Of a stretch of 64,000 bases of DNA, positions 27,464 to 39,400 are shown in pieces. The stretch comes from Mesaphorura yosii (Eukaryota > Arthropoda > Collembola > Poduromorpha > Tullbergiidae), in assembly GCA_009869945.1 (NCBI GenBank), contig WIXG01000131.1, positions 124,001 through 188,000 on the forward strand, given 5' to 3'. The notes beneath the pieces are model-generated. The model was not told the origin of the DNA. It did no database searches and worked only from the letters and a program-made list of their open reading frames with translations. Position numbers and translations under genes: made by a program. Numbering within the stretch: the stretch's first letter is position 1; the number at the start of each line of letters is the position of its first letter.

Positions 27464-30400
27464 ATGGCGGTCACACCAGCAAAGAAGATAACAGCCTCCG
27501 AATTTAACTCAAAAATGGAAAGCATTGGCGTTAACCTCCGCGTGACGGCGCATTCCAGTCAGGGAGGCAGGAAGTACATGGAAGATATGTTCTGCGTAGC
27601 CTATCAGCCAACGTCAGATGGAAAGGATCTTCTCTATGCATACTTTGGAATCTTCGACGGTCACGGGGGAAAGGAAGCGGCCCTGTATGCAAAACAGCAT
27701 CTCATGGATAACATCGTGTCTCAGGACGAATTTTGGTCAGAGGACGATCAACTTGTCCTTAAAGCCATAAAGAATGGATTCATTAAAACTCACTATGCTA
27801 TGTGGAATGATTACGGTAAGATTTTAACAATGCATACGAAAATCAAGTAGCTACTGTTCATGAACCAAAAAGAATCTGTAGCAAGTACAAAATGTGGTGT
27901 AATTCAATGCATGTGCCATTTCTTTTACAGAAAATTGGCCTCGAACACCTTCTGGACTTCCATCGACTTCTGGTACGACTGCGAGTATTGGCTTCGTGAG
28001 ACGTGGAAAGATGTACATTGGCCATGTGGGGGACTCGGGGATCACCTTAGGATATCAAGAGCCTGGGCAGGGATACTGGCGTGCCGAACAACTTACGAAG
28101 GATCATAAGCCAGACACCGAGGCAGAATTGCAGCGAATCACCGAGTGAGTTTTAGATAGCAATTTTTCTGACTTTGCTTGGTGTTAATCAAGTTTGCCAG
28201 CTGCGTCCGTCATTTGATATGTCTGAGTGTGAATGCCTTAGCAAGTGCATCAATATTAATTGTGTTCTATCTATTTAGGGCTGGTGGGAAGGTTATTAAC
28301 AAGTCAGGCGTACCCAGAGTCGTTTGGAACCGGCCACGTGTTGGACATCAAGGCCCCATCAGAAGATCTACATCGATGGATGAAATTCCTTTTCTTGCTG
28401 TCGCAAGGTCCTTGGGTAAGATTTCGTTCAAAACATTTGAAAGAGTATAAATTAAATTTGTAATTAGAGAATCGAAACTACCAGAGACTCAAGTGTTGTA
28501 TTTTTCTGGCAGGTGATCTGTGGTCATATAATTCTGAGAAGAATAAGTTCGTTGTTTCGCCGGAACCAGATGTCTTTATCGAAGAAATTGACGTTACAAA
28601 GCACAGATGTTTCATCTTGGGCAGCGATGGACTTTCGAATATGATGAATCCACAAGATGCTGTTAATTCCGTATACTTTGCTGAGAAAAACAACGAAAGG
28701 CAGCTGTTGGCGAGTCCACAGAACACTCCCACGAATGAGGTCAGAAATTGGATCAATCCGTCAAGGAGATTAGTCGATCGTGCTTTGGAAAGATGGGAGC
28801 AAAATAACCTACGCGCGGACAATACATCGGTAGTTACGGTGGTCATTGATCCCCCGGGCCCACCAAAAGCTCAGGCAAGATACTCAGATATTATTTACGA
28901 GAGAATATTATTCCTTTGCGAAATAAAGGCAATGGAATGGAACGAAGCGGGAGGCAGAGAGCTCAAGGTTCCAATGACTCTTCTTTATGTTAGGTTCTAC
29001 GTCAACATCTTAAGAAAGGGTTCCTTATCCGCCACTCGAAGGATGAAGCTCCAGGAAGGTCTCCAGTATCACCAACACCCATTGCCATTGCTGCCGACCT
29101 CCCAATTCCAGTCGACGATCCAATGCCCCTCGCCGAGCCAATTCCTGCCGGTGATCGAACCCCTCCCGCTGTCCTCGCGGAGCACGTGGACGCGCCAATT
29201 ACACCTCCGAAGAGAGCGGACGGGTTACCAGTCGATGGAGATTTCAATAATCGTCGCGTGTACAGGAAACAAAGACCAAAAGTTCGACGTCCACCAACAC
29301 CTGGACTACCGCAGGGGGCTATACCTCCACGGACTTCAGGATCAACCGCGATGTCAGTTAGCCCAATCTCCTCTGGGTCACGTGATCCAGCTCCTACTGC
29401 TCATTCTCAAGCATCTGAGACTGCTGACTGCTCATCCGACACTAGGGCCCCTTCTGAGCAACCGGACAATACGAACGGCATATACTATACTAGAGGATAT
29501 TCCGATATTCCACCACCGAGTCAATACGAAACACCACCTGAGATGAACGAGCCTATTTTGAAACCTGTTAGAAACCATGAATGTACTAATCCCACTGGAA
29601 TCACTGCATATAATCGAGTCATTCCTGAGGGTAACCGGATTCCCAAAGCACCCTCGCGTCGAAAGCTGTTTCATGAGCCATCTGACCTCTTCCCCCAAGC
29701 CGGGCCATCATCGCGAACTAGGAAGCGAACAGCAGAATTGGCGTCATCAGGCTCGGAAGCTCATGCGTCTAAGAGGCTTAGTTCTGCAACTGACTCCCCT
29801 AGTGACGTAAATTACCTCCCGCTACTAGAATTTACTCCGACACCGACACGGAACGATATGGAGACTAGGTGGCAAGGTGACAGTTCTGCGGCAGGTCCTG
29901 TTGCATCTACCCCAGACATGAACGAAGTAGTTGGCCACGAAAATCAAGGTGAGGGTTCCCGGCAACCAACTCACGGTGGCGAAACATCCCGAAGCAAGAT
30001 TGCAGGTGTCGAAAGGCCGCGATTGGTCCGCAGTTCAGCAGCTGCGGCACTAGAGCCAGCTCCCACGACACCCCTAAGGAAGAAGATACCACCAAGAAAA
30101 ATCTCACAAGTTACAACAAATTCGCCCGTGGGAATTACCCGAGCATCATTGCGTGTGAATCCTATGCGCGCCATGATATTTACTGCAGATGACCATTACT
30201 ATTATTCTACACCGGGTAGAACCCGCTGTTGGTCAGAAGTTGTTGCCTTCAGGAAGGGCTTTGGTATACCGGTATCAGGGCAACCACAAATGGATACACC
30301 AAGAGCCAAGCGCCGACTTTCAGGAAAGCCCGCTGGTAGTGTGAGAAAGAAGTCTATTGGTAACAAACGATCATCTGCACAACGTCCTGTGAGTGTACTA

Positions 30401-31032
30401 AGAGTCCAGAAGGTTCCTGCTGGATCAATCAAGCTTCCAGGAAAGAAACGTTCTCTGCCTCCAAGTAAAATCGGAGCAGGTACATATTTATTCATCAGAC
30501 ATCAGGAAAAAAGAGTAACGACAAAACTAAAATTAAAACAATCCTTTCTTTTTTATCTTTGCTCTGCAATCATCCAGGTCCAAATGAAGTTACCCGAACA
30601 AGACGCAACTGCCCACCGGCGGCTAAAGAACCAACCCGTCGCGCAAGCGGTGTCTCCACTAAGTCGATGAAATCTCTGAATGCCAAATCTACAAATGGCA
30701 AAAAGAGGACTCCTGCTACTGGCAGTAAGCGCACTGCTGCCTCGGTCAAATCCAATAGAATCGAGACCGGTACATTTGTGCTCATGAGTAGTCTAGTAAC
30801 GGTATCGGATCGGGAATTAAAATAATCATGGCTTTTTTCTTTGCTAGGGAATCAACCCGCTTCCAGCGGAACGGCTTTTAGAAGACCCAGCCCGGCTGGG
30901 GCGAAGGTCCCGTGTAAGTCAAAGAAATCTCTGGACGCCAAGCTTCAAAAGGGAGGACCTGAAACTCCTGTTTTGCGCCTCAGGGGCGCGCCTCCCAATT
31001 CGAAACCCCTACCTAAACCACGCCGCTGCTGA
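27464..31032 (+). CDS. PPM1D: PPM1D/Wip1-type PP2C Ser/Thr phosphatase, long tail (975 aa, 7 coding exons)
   Basis: Coding exons: 27464-27815, 27931-28144, 28279-28415, 28513-28874, 28994-30479, 30578-30769, 30848-31032 (2928 nt). The ATG follows an acceptor directly. The PP2C domain covers about residues 22-350. Metal-binding residues are D41 (YMED), D65 (GIFDGHGG), D152 (GHVGDS), D273 (LGSDGLSN) and D337 (ADNTSV). A proline-rich insert separating catalytic strands ([17 protein letters not shown]) resembles the basic/B-loop area typical of PPM1D. PPM1D dephosphorylates ATM/p53-pathway targets after DNA damage; that role is family knowledge. The tail beyond 355 is Pro/Ser/Arg-rich and disordered, about 620 residues (human tail is near 230), and ends in two Lys-rich related blocks. 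The intron 28875-28993 has a GC donor (CAG|GCAAGA). Confidence is high for the phosphatase domain, moderate for the last two exons. Confidence 0.88.
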
Positions 31033-31223
31033 AACGATTCACGCCTCGTAAGTTACGCGCAAACAAAATACCCGCCATGTTAATTGAAAGAATCAAATCA
31101 AAATCATTACTCAACCAAGTTTTAATTTAGTACGCTCTATCTTTTACTACGAAAATACGTCTGTTACCTCTCTCCATACTTCTGAAATACTAAATGTTTA
31201 TGTCTATCTCTTTGTTATGAACA

Positions 31224-31229
31224 AATAAA
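31224..31229 (+). terminator. Poly-A signal of PPM1D
   Basis: AATAAA about 190 nt after the stop codon, in an AT-rich context. Confidence 0.6.
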
Positions 31230-31381
31230 TCTCTCTGTACTACCTACAAACAGCACTGGTCGAAGGAGGTCAGAGTTTATTTCATAATTAATTCGTCATA
31301 GGTGAAAATTCCCAGAACACGAAGTAACCTTGTGTAGTGTCAATCGGTCATATTTACATAGTTAGACATAACTGGAATCAT

Positions 31382-31392
31382 TTTATTTTATT
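31382..31392 (-). terminator. Poly-A signals of RSRC2
   Basis: Two adjacent minus-strand AATAAA hexamers (plus-strand TTTATTTTATT) 138 nt past the RSRC2 stop. PPM1D and RSRC2 thus converge with only about 150 nt between their poly-A signals. Confidence 0.6.
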
Positions 31393-31529
31393 GACATTTC
31401 TTCAAATCCGTGAATTTACCTAACCAGTCATTCAACTCAGTTAAACATAAACAGAAGAAACCGTTTCCGCTATTTAGATTTTTATTTCTACTTAATAGTA
31501 AAAATAAGCAATATTCCATGTTGTAATAA

Positions 31530-32495
31530 CTATTGAGGCGGGGCTCTGCTGGAAAATCCAAGCCCCAGCCCTCGTTGGGTGTGAGTTGCCACTCGAGCCA
31601 CTTCGTACTGCTTCTCCAGAGCCGCCAAGTATTCCTGGGCTTTGTCACTTGATTGGCTTGACGAACGCTTCCCTCCGTCTGGGCTGCTGGAGGAAGGGGC
31701 ACCTAAAGTGCAGGCAACATTGTAGATGCTTCCTGTCACGTGAATGTGCGAATGAAGTCTTACCATTTGATTTCATCCCCATGAGTCGCTTGAACTTAGC
31801 CTGCATGTTTCCGTCCGGGTCGTCCGTGAATTTTGTACCCTCATAAAATGCTTGGGCAGAAGTGGAAGATGACGCCGTTGGTTCCGAGGGCTTCTTACTG
31901 AAAAGTAATTTTCGTTTGTTGATTTCTTCCACGAGCTTTGTAGCTGATGGGGAACTAATATTTTGTAGTCTGTCGGCCGTGGGCACACTTTGCGACACGA
32001 CCTTAAGCCTTTCCGTTTTGAGTTCGAATTTACTCTTCTTTCTGTCTTTCTGTCTATCCCTGGAAGGTGATTTTGATCGCCGTGAATCAGCACTTGGCGA
32101 TCTCTCTCTGCTTCTAGGCAAAACACAAACCGAAAATGCAATGAAGATAAAAATGACTTGAGATTCATTGGTCGGACCCAACCAATTCGTGACTCTTCTC
32201 ATGACAAATACCTGTGCTTTCGTTTATGTCGACTTGAGCTTCGGCTTCTGCGTCTCCTTTTTGATCGGTCATGAGATGGGGTGTCGCCAGAATGGCGGGG
32301 AAAGGCTCTCTCATGGTCACTCATGTCATGACGTCTCTTTGAGTCCTGCGATATGTAGGTGCATGTAATATCATTTTGGTGGCCACAAAGGCAATGGGGT
32401 TCTGTGACTGCACTTACCCTTCCTTCACGCCCATGGTGCCTTCTGCGGTGCTTCTCTTTCGAACACGGACTTTGTCGTCCGTTGTCGTCTGCCAT
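31530..32495 (-). CDS. RSRC2: RSRC2-like arginine/serine-rich coiled-coil protein (244 aa, 4 exons)
   Basis: Minus-strand exons 32495-32418, 32345-32212, 32113-31764 and 31702-31530 sum to 735 nt. The first 95 residues are rich in RS, RD and KR dipeptides (an RS-like domain as in splicing-associated proteins). The C-terminal half carries the conserved SMAP-type signature: AKFKRLMGMK at about 176-185 followed near the end by YEVARVATHTQRGLGLGF. The same pair of motifs closes vertebrate RSRC2, so orthology is well supported although the protein is short (human about 430 aa). RSRC2 is a nuclear protein linked to pre-mRNA processing; its mechanism is poorly known. It is divergent from myosin-18, with about 975 nt between start codons, and convergent with PPM1D. 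Confidence 0.85.
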
Positions 32496-33470
32496 ATTAT
32501 ACGGGGCAAGGGCCCATTTGTGCAAAGTTGGGCGACTTTATGATTGAATGCGGGAATGAGCCCCTACGGCGGCACCTAATAAAAACAGGGCATCATATTG
32601 CCGATGAATGGATTCTTTACGGGCTTGTCTCCTTTGCAGATAGTCTTGGAATTTACCTGAACCGCTTTTCAAGATATTAAGCCTCCAGCGGATAATAAAT
32701 TTATCTTGTCTCCTGTATTCGCTTTTAAGTTAAAACTGGGTCGTATTTTTCGAATTTGTCTTCGTAAAGTAGAAGCACAGGATTCGTGGTTTCCTCAGCC
32801 TATAAATAAAAGAAACGCATAATTGCGCCTGTGCGCGCATGTTATTCGAATCGAATTCAAAGTCTATGTACTTCCAGCCCAGTTCCATCATCGTCTATAG
32901 ATTTGCTTTCTCCACTGGTAAATTGCTGAAATGCAAGTGAACTCTGTGCTTGCACTGGTCGATTTTGTGGTGTGGTGGTTTCAAAATACTTGATCTCGTG
33001 TACAAGAAGCTCTCCGTGTTTATCCAAGTCCAAACTCCCAACATGACACGGGTTCGTGGTAGTGACAGTTCCGCGCCAATGCCAACTTGTTGACAATCAA
33101 AATCCTCTCTTGACTTCACTATAAGTACAATTTGTTAGTTACTGTCTTAAGTATGCTGTCTTTCCTGTATCGAGCCCCAGCGCTTGATTACGCGTTCGAA
33201 CTGAACTCCGTAGACTCCTGACGAGGTGATGATAAGTGATTCCGTAAATGGTGTGGCGTGAGTGACATTTACAATGGTGCTTGGGTTCGTGCCTCCATTG
33301 AATGTTGGGGGTTTGCTGTATGTTGGTCCACTGTGAACTTTCAGGGTGTTTTGGTTGAGGCGGCGATGACAGGAATATCGAGGTGATTCCTGCTGCTACT
33401 GTCGTTGGTTTGCATCTTCCACTTCTTCCGGTCCCGCGGCAGGGCGAGGTGATTCACAGTTCTAGTCACA
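32496..33470. promoter_or_regulatory. Divergent promoter region of RSRC2 and myosin-18
   Basis: The RSRC2 start (32495, -) and the Myo18 start (33471, +) face away from each other across 975 nt. Both core promoters must lie here unless an untranslated exon extends further. No TATA box was convincingly placed. Confidence 0.5.
32857..33395 (-). other. Unexplained coding-like stretch in the RSRC2/Myo18 divergent promoter
   Basis: Two minus-strand open frames follow one another: 33395-33147 (82 codons, no in-frame ATG at the start, contains GGTNPSTIVNVTHATPF) and 33096-32857 (79 codons, contains HVGSLDLDKHGELLVHEI). Both read like ordinary globular protein, unlike most chance ORFs here, but they are in different frames. 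A possible 73-nt intron with donor GTAATC, a CTAAC branch-like site and acceptor TTATAG lies between them, yet it does not join the two frames productively. This could be a decayed exon pair, a small gene whose splicing I misread, or chance. I recognise no family. Confidence 0.25.
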
Positions 33471-36400
33471 ATGTTTCAATTCATGCGAAAGGGTGACAAG
33501 AACAAACCAGAGAAACCACCAAAGCCAAGTATCAAGGAGAGCAAGTTATCTTCGGATGATCTGCATCGATTGGACGAAATACGACGCTCTTTCAAAATAG
33601 GCAAGGGAAAGCGAGAGAAGCTTCCTAGTGGAATTATTGCCGATTATTCAGAAAACTTCACAAATCCGCTCCTGTCTTTGTCTTCAAATCAGCAGTTTGA
33701 CAGCTACAGCTACTCGAAAACTCGCACGATCGAGTCAGAAAGTAGTGAGTCATCAATTAGTACCCTAAGCCTGAAAACAACTCCAGAAAATGGTAATTTT
33801 TGACAATCCTAGCGAGATCCAATCTTGAGAATCTCTTAAGATGAAATATTTTTCCAGAATCCCCCGCTGTTGAGTTCGCTCAACCTTCTAGACCGAGGCA
33901 TAAAGAGTCTTACTCAGCTGATCGTCCTCCGCCGGTCCCTGCAAGGAAACCGCCCCGCCAGCGTGAAGAGTCAAATAATTTAACTGCGACTTCCAGTGAA
34001 CAATCTCTACCAGGATTGATCTCCCGGCCAGCAACTTCGGCAAGCACATCTAGCTTGACACCAACTTACATCACTCCACCACAGAGCCCATCACATGGCA
34101 AAATTCAATTGGCAAAATTTTATTCTGTCCCTGAATTGGAGCTCGACGAAAAAGTACTGCCACCGATTCACTCAAAATCGTCTGTAAGGAGAACAGTACA
34201 AGTTGCTCGTCAAGTCTCTGGAGAGTTTGGGTTTTCTTTACGTTACGCATCTGCATTAAGAAGGGTAAGCGCTTGAATTAATAAACAAGCAGATAGCAAA
34301 TTTTTTAATTAAGATGTAATTACAATGGGATATGATGTGATACAATTGGAAAATGTTTAGGACGGACAACAGGAGACCATAGTGTATGTGGAACCTTCAC
34401 AATCGGTGTCAACTTGTGGTTCATCTGCGTGTCTGCTTCCTGGCGATCGCTTAGTATGTGTCAATTCGACGGCTGTGCTTGCCAAAACAAGAGAGGAAGT
34501 GGTGAAGTTGATCACGACATCCTCAGATACGGTCAACTTACAGGTACAGTTCAGCATTCGCTAGCATAGACGGATACCTTATGCCTGACACAAATTACGC
34601 CTAAATAGGTGCTCACAGACTTTTCTTGGATTGAAAACATCGAAGGCATTTTATACCAAAAGGTTCGCTAACCATGTGACGTGTTGCTTTTAGTATGAAA
34701 ACTCACATTTTGTTTCGCCTAAATTTTTAGGATGAGTTGGAATCAGCTGGGAAAACTGGCGGAGCTTGGCTGATGCACAAGTAATGTTACTGTGCTAAGC
34801 AATTGGTTTACTTGAAGCTAATGCACTGCTTTGTAATTATTACACAGAAATGGTTTTATTGGTGCTCGCATATTAGAGAAATGCGAGGACAATGGAAAAT
34901 TGAAAGTAGAAACTGACACGGGCCAACTTTACGAAGTTCGTGAAGACGACATTGAAAACGTACGCACCTTTTTAATGTTTAATCAGTTCAGTTTTTTTGC
35001 TATATTTAATGTGTTTCCTTTGTTCACCCGGTGTCTCAAATTTTAGACAAATCCGACGCACTTGGACTCGATATGCGAACTGTGGAAGTTGCAGCTGATC
35101 AACGAGTGTTCTCTGCTGCATGTTTTAAGAAATCGGCTCTTTTCCTCTCTGCCATGCACATTAGCTACCCATGGAACTCTGCTGTACTTAAGCCACAATT
35201 CCAAGTTGGACCAGGAAAGGCAAAAAGTATTGAAACAAGTGGCACAACCATTCACATCTTCCAAAATGTATCCAAACTTGTATTCAATTGTGCGGCGATC
35301 GTATCGTGAGCTTATTACAACAAGGCAGAATCAGGCAATCATTGTACATGGCGAAGGAACCGCCGAAACCAAAGCTCATATTGTTCGGGAAATATTTACC
35401 AGTCTCTGCGTGAATCATCTTTCGAAATCATCAAAAAAGGGGCAATTTGGTACCACACATGGAATGCCTACTGCCAATGGGAAGCCAATTCATGAACGTG
35501 TTGTCGCCCTGCAAAATGTGGTCGAATTCCTATCATTCTCGGACAAGACTTCACAGCAAAAAATAACTGTCCTCTACAACGTGGAATTTGATGCCGGCTG
35601 CCGCGTGACTGGAGTTAATGCTCAAGTAAGGGAAAAACCTACGGGTTGCAGTAGTTATAAGACACAACAGGCTAAAATATATTTTAATTTTTCAGATCCT
35701 CTGCTTCAATTTTGAGCAACTGCTTCAGTCACCGTACTTTACAGTTCTACAATCAATACATGACTTATCTTTCTGTCCACTAGAAATTTTGAACCCGTAT
35801 CCTCAGTTGAAGCATCTTAGGAAGGTATGCATTCCGCCAACGCTGATGCAACGTTGGAATTTAAGCTATGCTCTCCCAATTACAGGACTTGTTACTTGAG
35901 GAAGTGGAAAACACAATCACAATGCAGAATTCGTTGCAATTCTTTTACGGAGAAATATTCAAATCCCCTTCAATTGAGGCCAGCCTCCAGAAAATAGTAT
36001 CGGCCATGAACTCCTTCTTGGTTCTGGGGCAAGGAGAAACTATTGTGAAAACAACGTGGACGTTGTTTGGCGCAGTTTACCATTTGGGTTGTGTGGTTGG
36101 GGCGCTTTGCACCGTACTCAGAAAAAATGAATCCATCAACTTGAAAAGCTGCGGCCATGCAGAGAGTCATTTGAAACGTGCTTGCATTTTGTTGGGACTT
36201 CCGGTTGAACATCTTTTGAAGAGTTTGGGCTTCTGGAATGAAAATGACGCGAACAAAGTGAAAGTCATGATGGGATTCTCAGTTGGACTGTACTTTGAAG
36301 TCCTGAACAGCTTCCTAACTGTCATTAACAAGAGTAACAGTGTTTGCTACAATCGAGTCGTCCAGTGCAACAACATTAGTATTGTGAATGCAGGAGGTAT

Positions 36401-39400
36401 ATTCGAAGAAAATGGAAGGCAAGTGTAAAAAGAATATCCGTAGCTATTCGTGGTCCATTGAAACTGAAATCCTGTCATTCGAGATTAATTAAATTCTGCT
36501 CGTTTAGTTTCGGAGATCTTTCTTCAAACTACGTAAACGAACGGATAACCAAGTTGGGCCGCGACACGATGATCAAACGTCTGAAGGCGCAGTACAAAAC
36601 GGATGGCATTTTCGAGCAAAATAATGAGCTTCCTGATGATAAAGACTGCGAAGATTCAGCAGACGTGAACTTGCAAGGGTGTTTTAACAATATTTTACCA
36701 CTTCTGGACTCTTGCTCGTCTGGGACTAAATCGAAGAAATCTAAAGGACTCCTGCTGCTAATCGACGAATCCAAGGACCCGTGCATGTTGCTCGAGAAAT
36801 TCGAGAGTGAATTCTACGGGGAGCAGGGCTTCAGGAACTCCTACGCTGTGGACTATCGAAATACTGTTATTTCATTATGTCATGGAAATGGTACTACGGT
36901 GGTTGACTACGACATGAAAAGCATTGCCAGATATGTGGAGATAGCCGGTGCTGCAAAATACACCAATTTATTGCTCCAGGAATCACAAAAGTATGTGCGA
37001 TGCGCTTTGCAAATGAGCTTTTTTAATTTTATATTTTGGCTATGCAATGTAGGGACACCATAAGTTGCATGTTTCGGAAAGCTAGCAGTCCCATTATTGG
37101 CCTTTGCATGAGCTCTGCTGCATCCGAAGCCAACTTCAGACGAGCCTCCAGCATTCGAAGAAATTGCTCAGTAGCTTGGAAGAAGAACAACACATCGGTG
37201 AATATAAAAATTCAGATGGTATGCATAGTGCCAAGAAGTAAGGAATCTTGTTCCCACACAGACATTTTTTAAATTGTGAATTTGCTTTTAGGACTATCTT
37301 ATGGATGTTTTGGGACAATGCGGTTTGCAATTTGTTCACTGTTTAAGACCATCGGATGGTACAGAGAATGGCGAGCTCAGTGTGGAGTGCCTACGTAAAC
37401 AGGTCAGTCGATAGTTGAATAACCCGGCGACGCTTTCTGAGACTTATAGAATGTCTTTCGTGTTTTACAGATTCGTGCGGTTGGTCTACCGGAACTAGTC
37501 AGATTTTTCAAGAATAACTTTCCCGTGCACATGACACACGAGGAGTTTTGTCGAAAGTTTCATTGCTTAAGGAGTCCTGGCTTGACAGCCTCGGAGATAA
37601 GCCCGTTAAATGTACTTCTTGACATTCTAAATCATCAAGCTGTGTGTCCGTCAACCTACAAAATTGGCAATTCAATGGTATATAGTCCACAATCTAGCAG
37701 AAGCCGGGCAGACTTCCGGGCTTTCTCTGACTAATTTCCCTCAATTTATGTTATCTAGGTGGCCATGCGACACATCGCTCTTGAACAATTGGAAAATCAC
37801 CTCCAAGCTAACTTGGAGCAAACAGTCGTTTCATTCCAGTCATTCTGCAGAGGAGCTTTAACCCGGAAAAAAGCACAACAAATGCGCGTTCGTGACATTG
37901 CAATTCGTTGCGTGCAGAAGAATGTAAGAAAATTATTCGCAGTCAAAAATTGGACATGGTGGAAACTGTACCAGCAGCTCGTTCCTTTGACATTCGTGGA
38001 AAGCTCTGTTCAGAAGCTGCAGAGCACAATGGTAAGTCCAATGGAGAATTCATTACACAAGTTCATGACACATTGCATTGAACCCATAGCATCTTTGTCG
38101 TTTCTATCCAACGCTTGATTTTAGGATGAGTTGGTTTCACTGAAAGCTAGATTGGAGAGAGCTGAAGCTGAAAAACATAGACTGAAACTAGAAAACGAAG
38201 GACTTGAAATACGGGTAAGTTTTCCTCGTTTTATGAGCATCACGTAGTTATTGTAGAATGGTAGCAACCGGGAGTATTGAGTATTCCGATAATCGTGGTC
38301 ACTGGTTCAGTGTGGCACTAATATGAATGCGTTTGAGTTGGTGACGCAATTTTTCCTTTTGTGCACAACGTGCACTGATGTCATCTTCGCCATCTTGTCC
38401 TCATGAGCGTCAATCCTATTCTCATTTTCTCATAAATGTGACATGACAACTTCCACTTCAAAGCAGGAGTGAGTGGAATGCCAAATTATCACTCATCCAT
38501 AGTTATTAGGACGGAATTATGTAATTCGTGTTCTTGTGCGTGCGCCAAGGTACGGGAAGAAAGCAGCGCATACAGCTGTGCATGTGAATAGGAGGTTATG
38601 CTAGCGGAAACCTTCCTGAAGTATGAATGGACCGCAGCTATTTTTAGATTATGTAAACACAAGGCAGAATGTCGTCCCCGAAATCAAGCCTTACACCCCA
38701 GAAAAGTAGGTTGAGTTTGCAGAAAAATTGGCACGGGAACAAAATGTTAGCCTTGTGAGCGCACCGGAAGAAAGATGTGCGGTGCAACCTGGTGCTCCGA
38801 TTTCAGTCGCTCCAAACGATGGCCGCGCTAGGAAAGTCACACCAATTTTCTTCCAACTTGGTTCACTCGCTGCCACCTTCGATCGCAGTGCAACGAAAAA
38901 CTGAAGCCAAACCCTTCATATCAAGCAGCTGCGGCCTGGGAGAAGGGGTCGTCATCAAAGCCGGTTTTTCCATCCTGCCTCCGGATGTACCGAAAATGTA
39001 CTTCAAGACGAAATTTGAACCACAGCCAGCATACTCTCACCCAACCAGCGACTCTGCGCAACTATCCGCACAAATCAAGAATTTCTTGAAACGATCTGAC
39101 CATCTCGAGGAAAAATGGAAGGAAAAGAACGGAAGGAAGACGATGAGTCCAAGAAGAATTGGACCAACCTTCGTGAAGGGAGGGTCCCTCTCACCCGAAG
39201 CGAGTTCAGAAAGCAGTTTTTGTGACTCTGACTCTCTGGCACATTCAGATAGCTCGAAGGTCACCACTTCGTCAGTAATTGCTTCCAATTCAACAACGAA
39301 CCGCACTCAATCCAATTCTGCCATAAAACCCTGGCCACGCTATGAACTTAAATTTGGGAAGAAGGTGAACCCAACGAATTAGACCCTGGCTAACCCACAG

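Noticed and set aside
28617..29546. 309-codon frame as the main PPM1D end
   Set aside because: It reads through the probable GC-AG intron. The spliced frame continues much further with consistent exons, so I kept this only as a possible retained-intron isoform.
29123..30670. 515-codon frame as a separate gene
   Set aside because: It is the large tail exon of PPM1D; the frame enters through the acceptor at 28993, and the end after 30479 is intron sequence in the spliced model.
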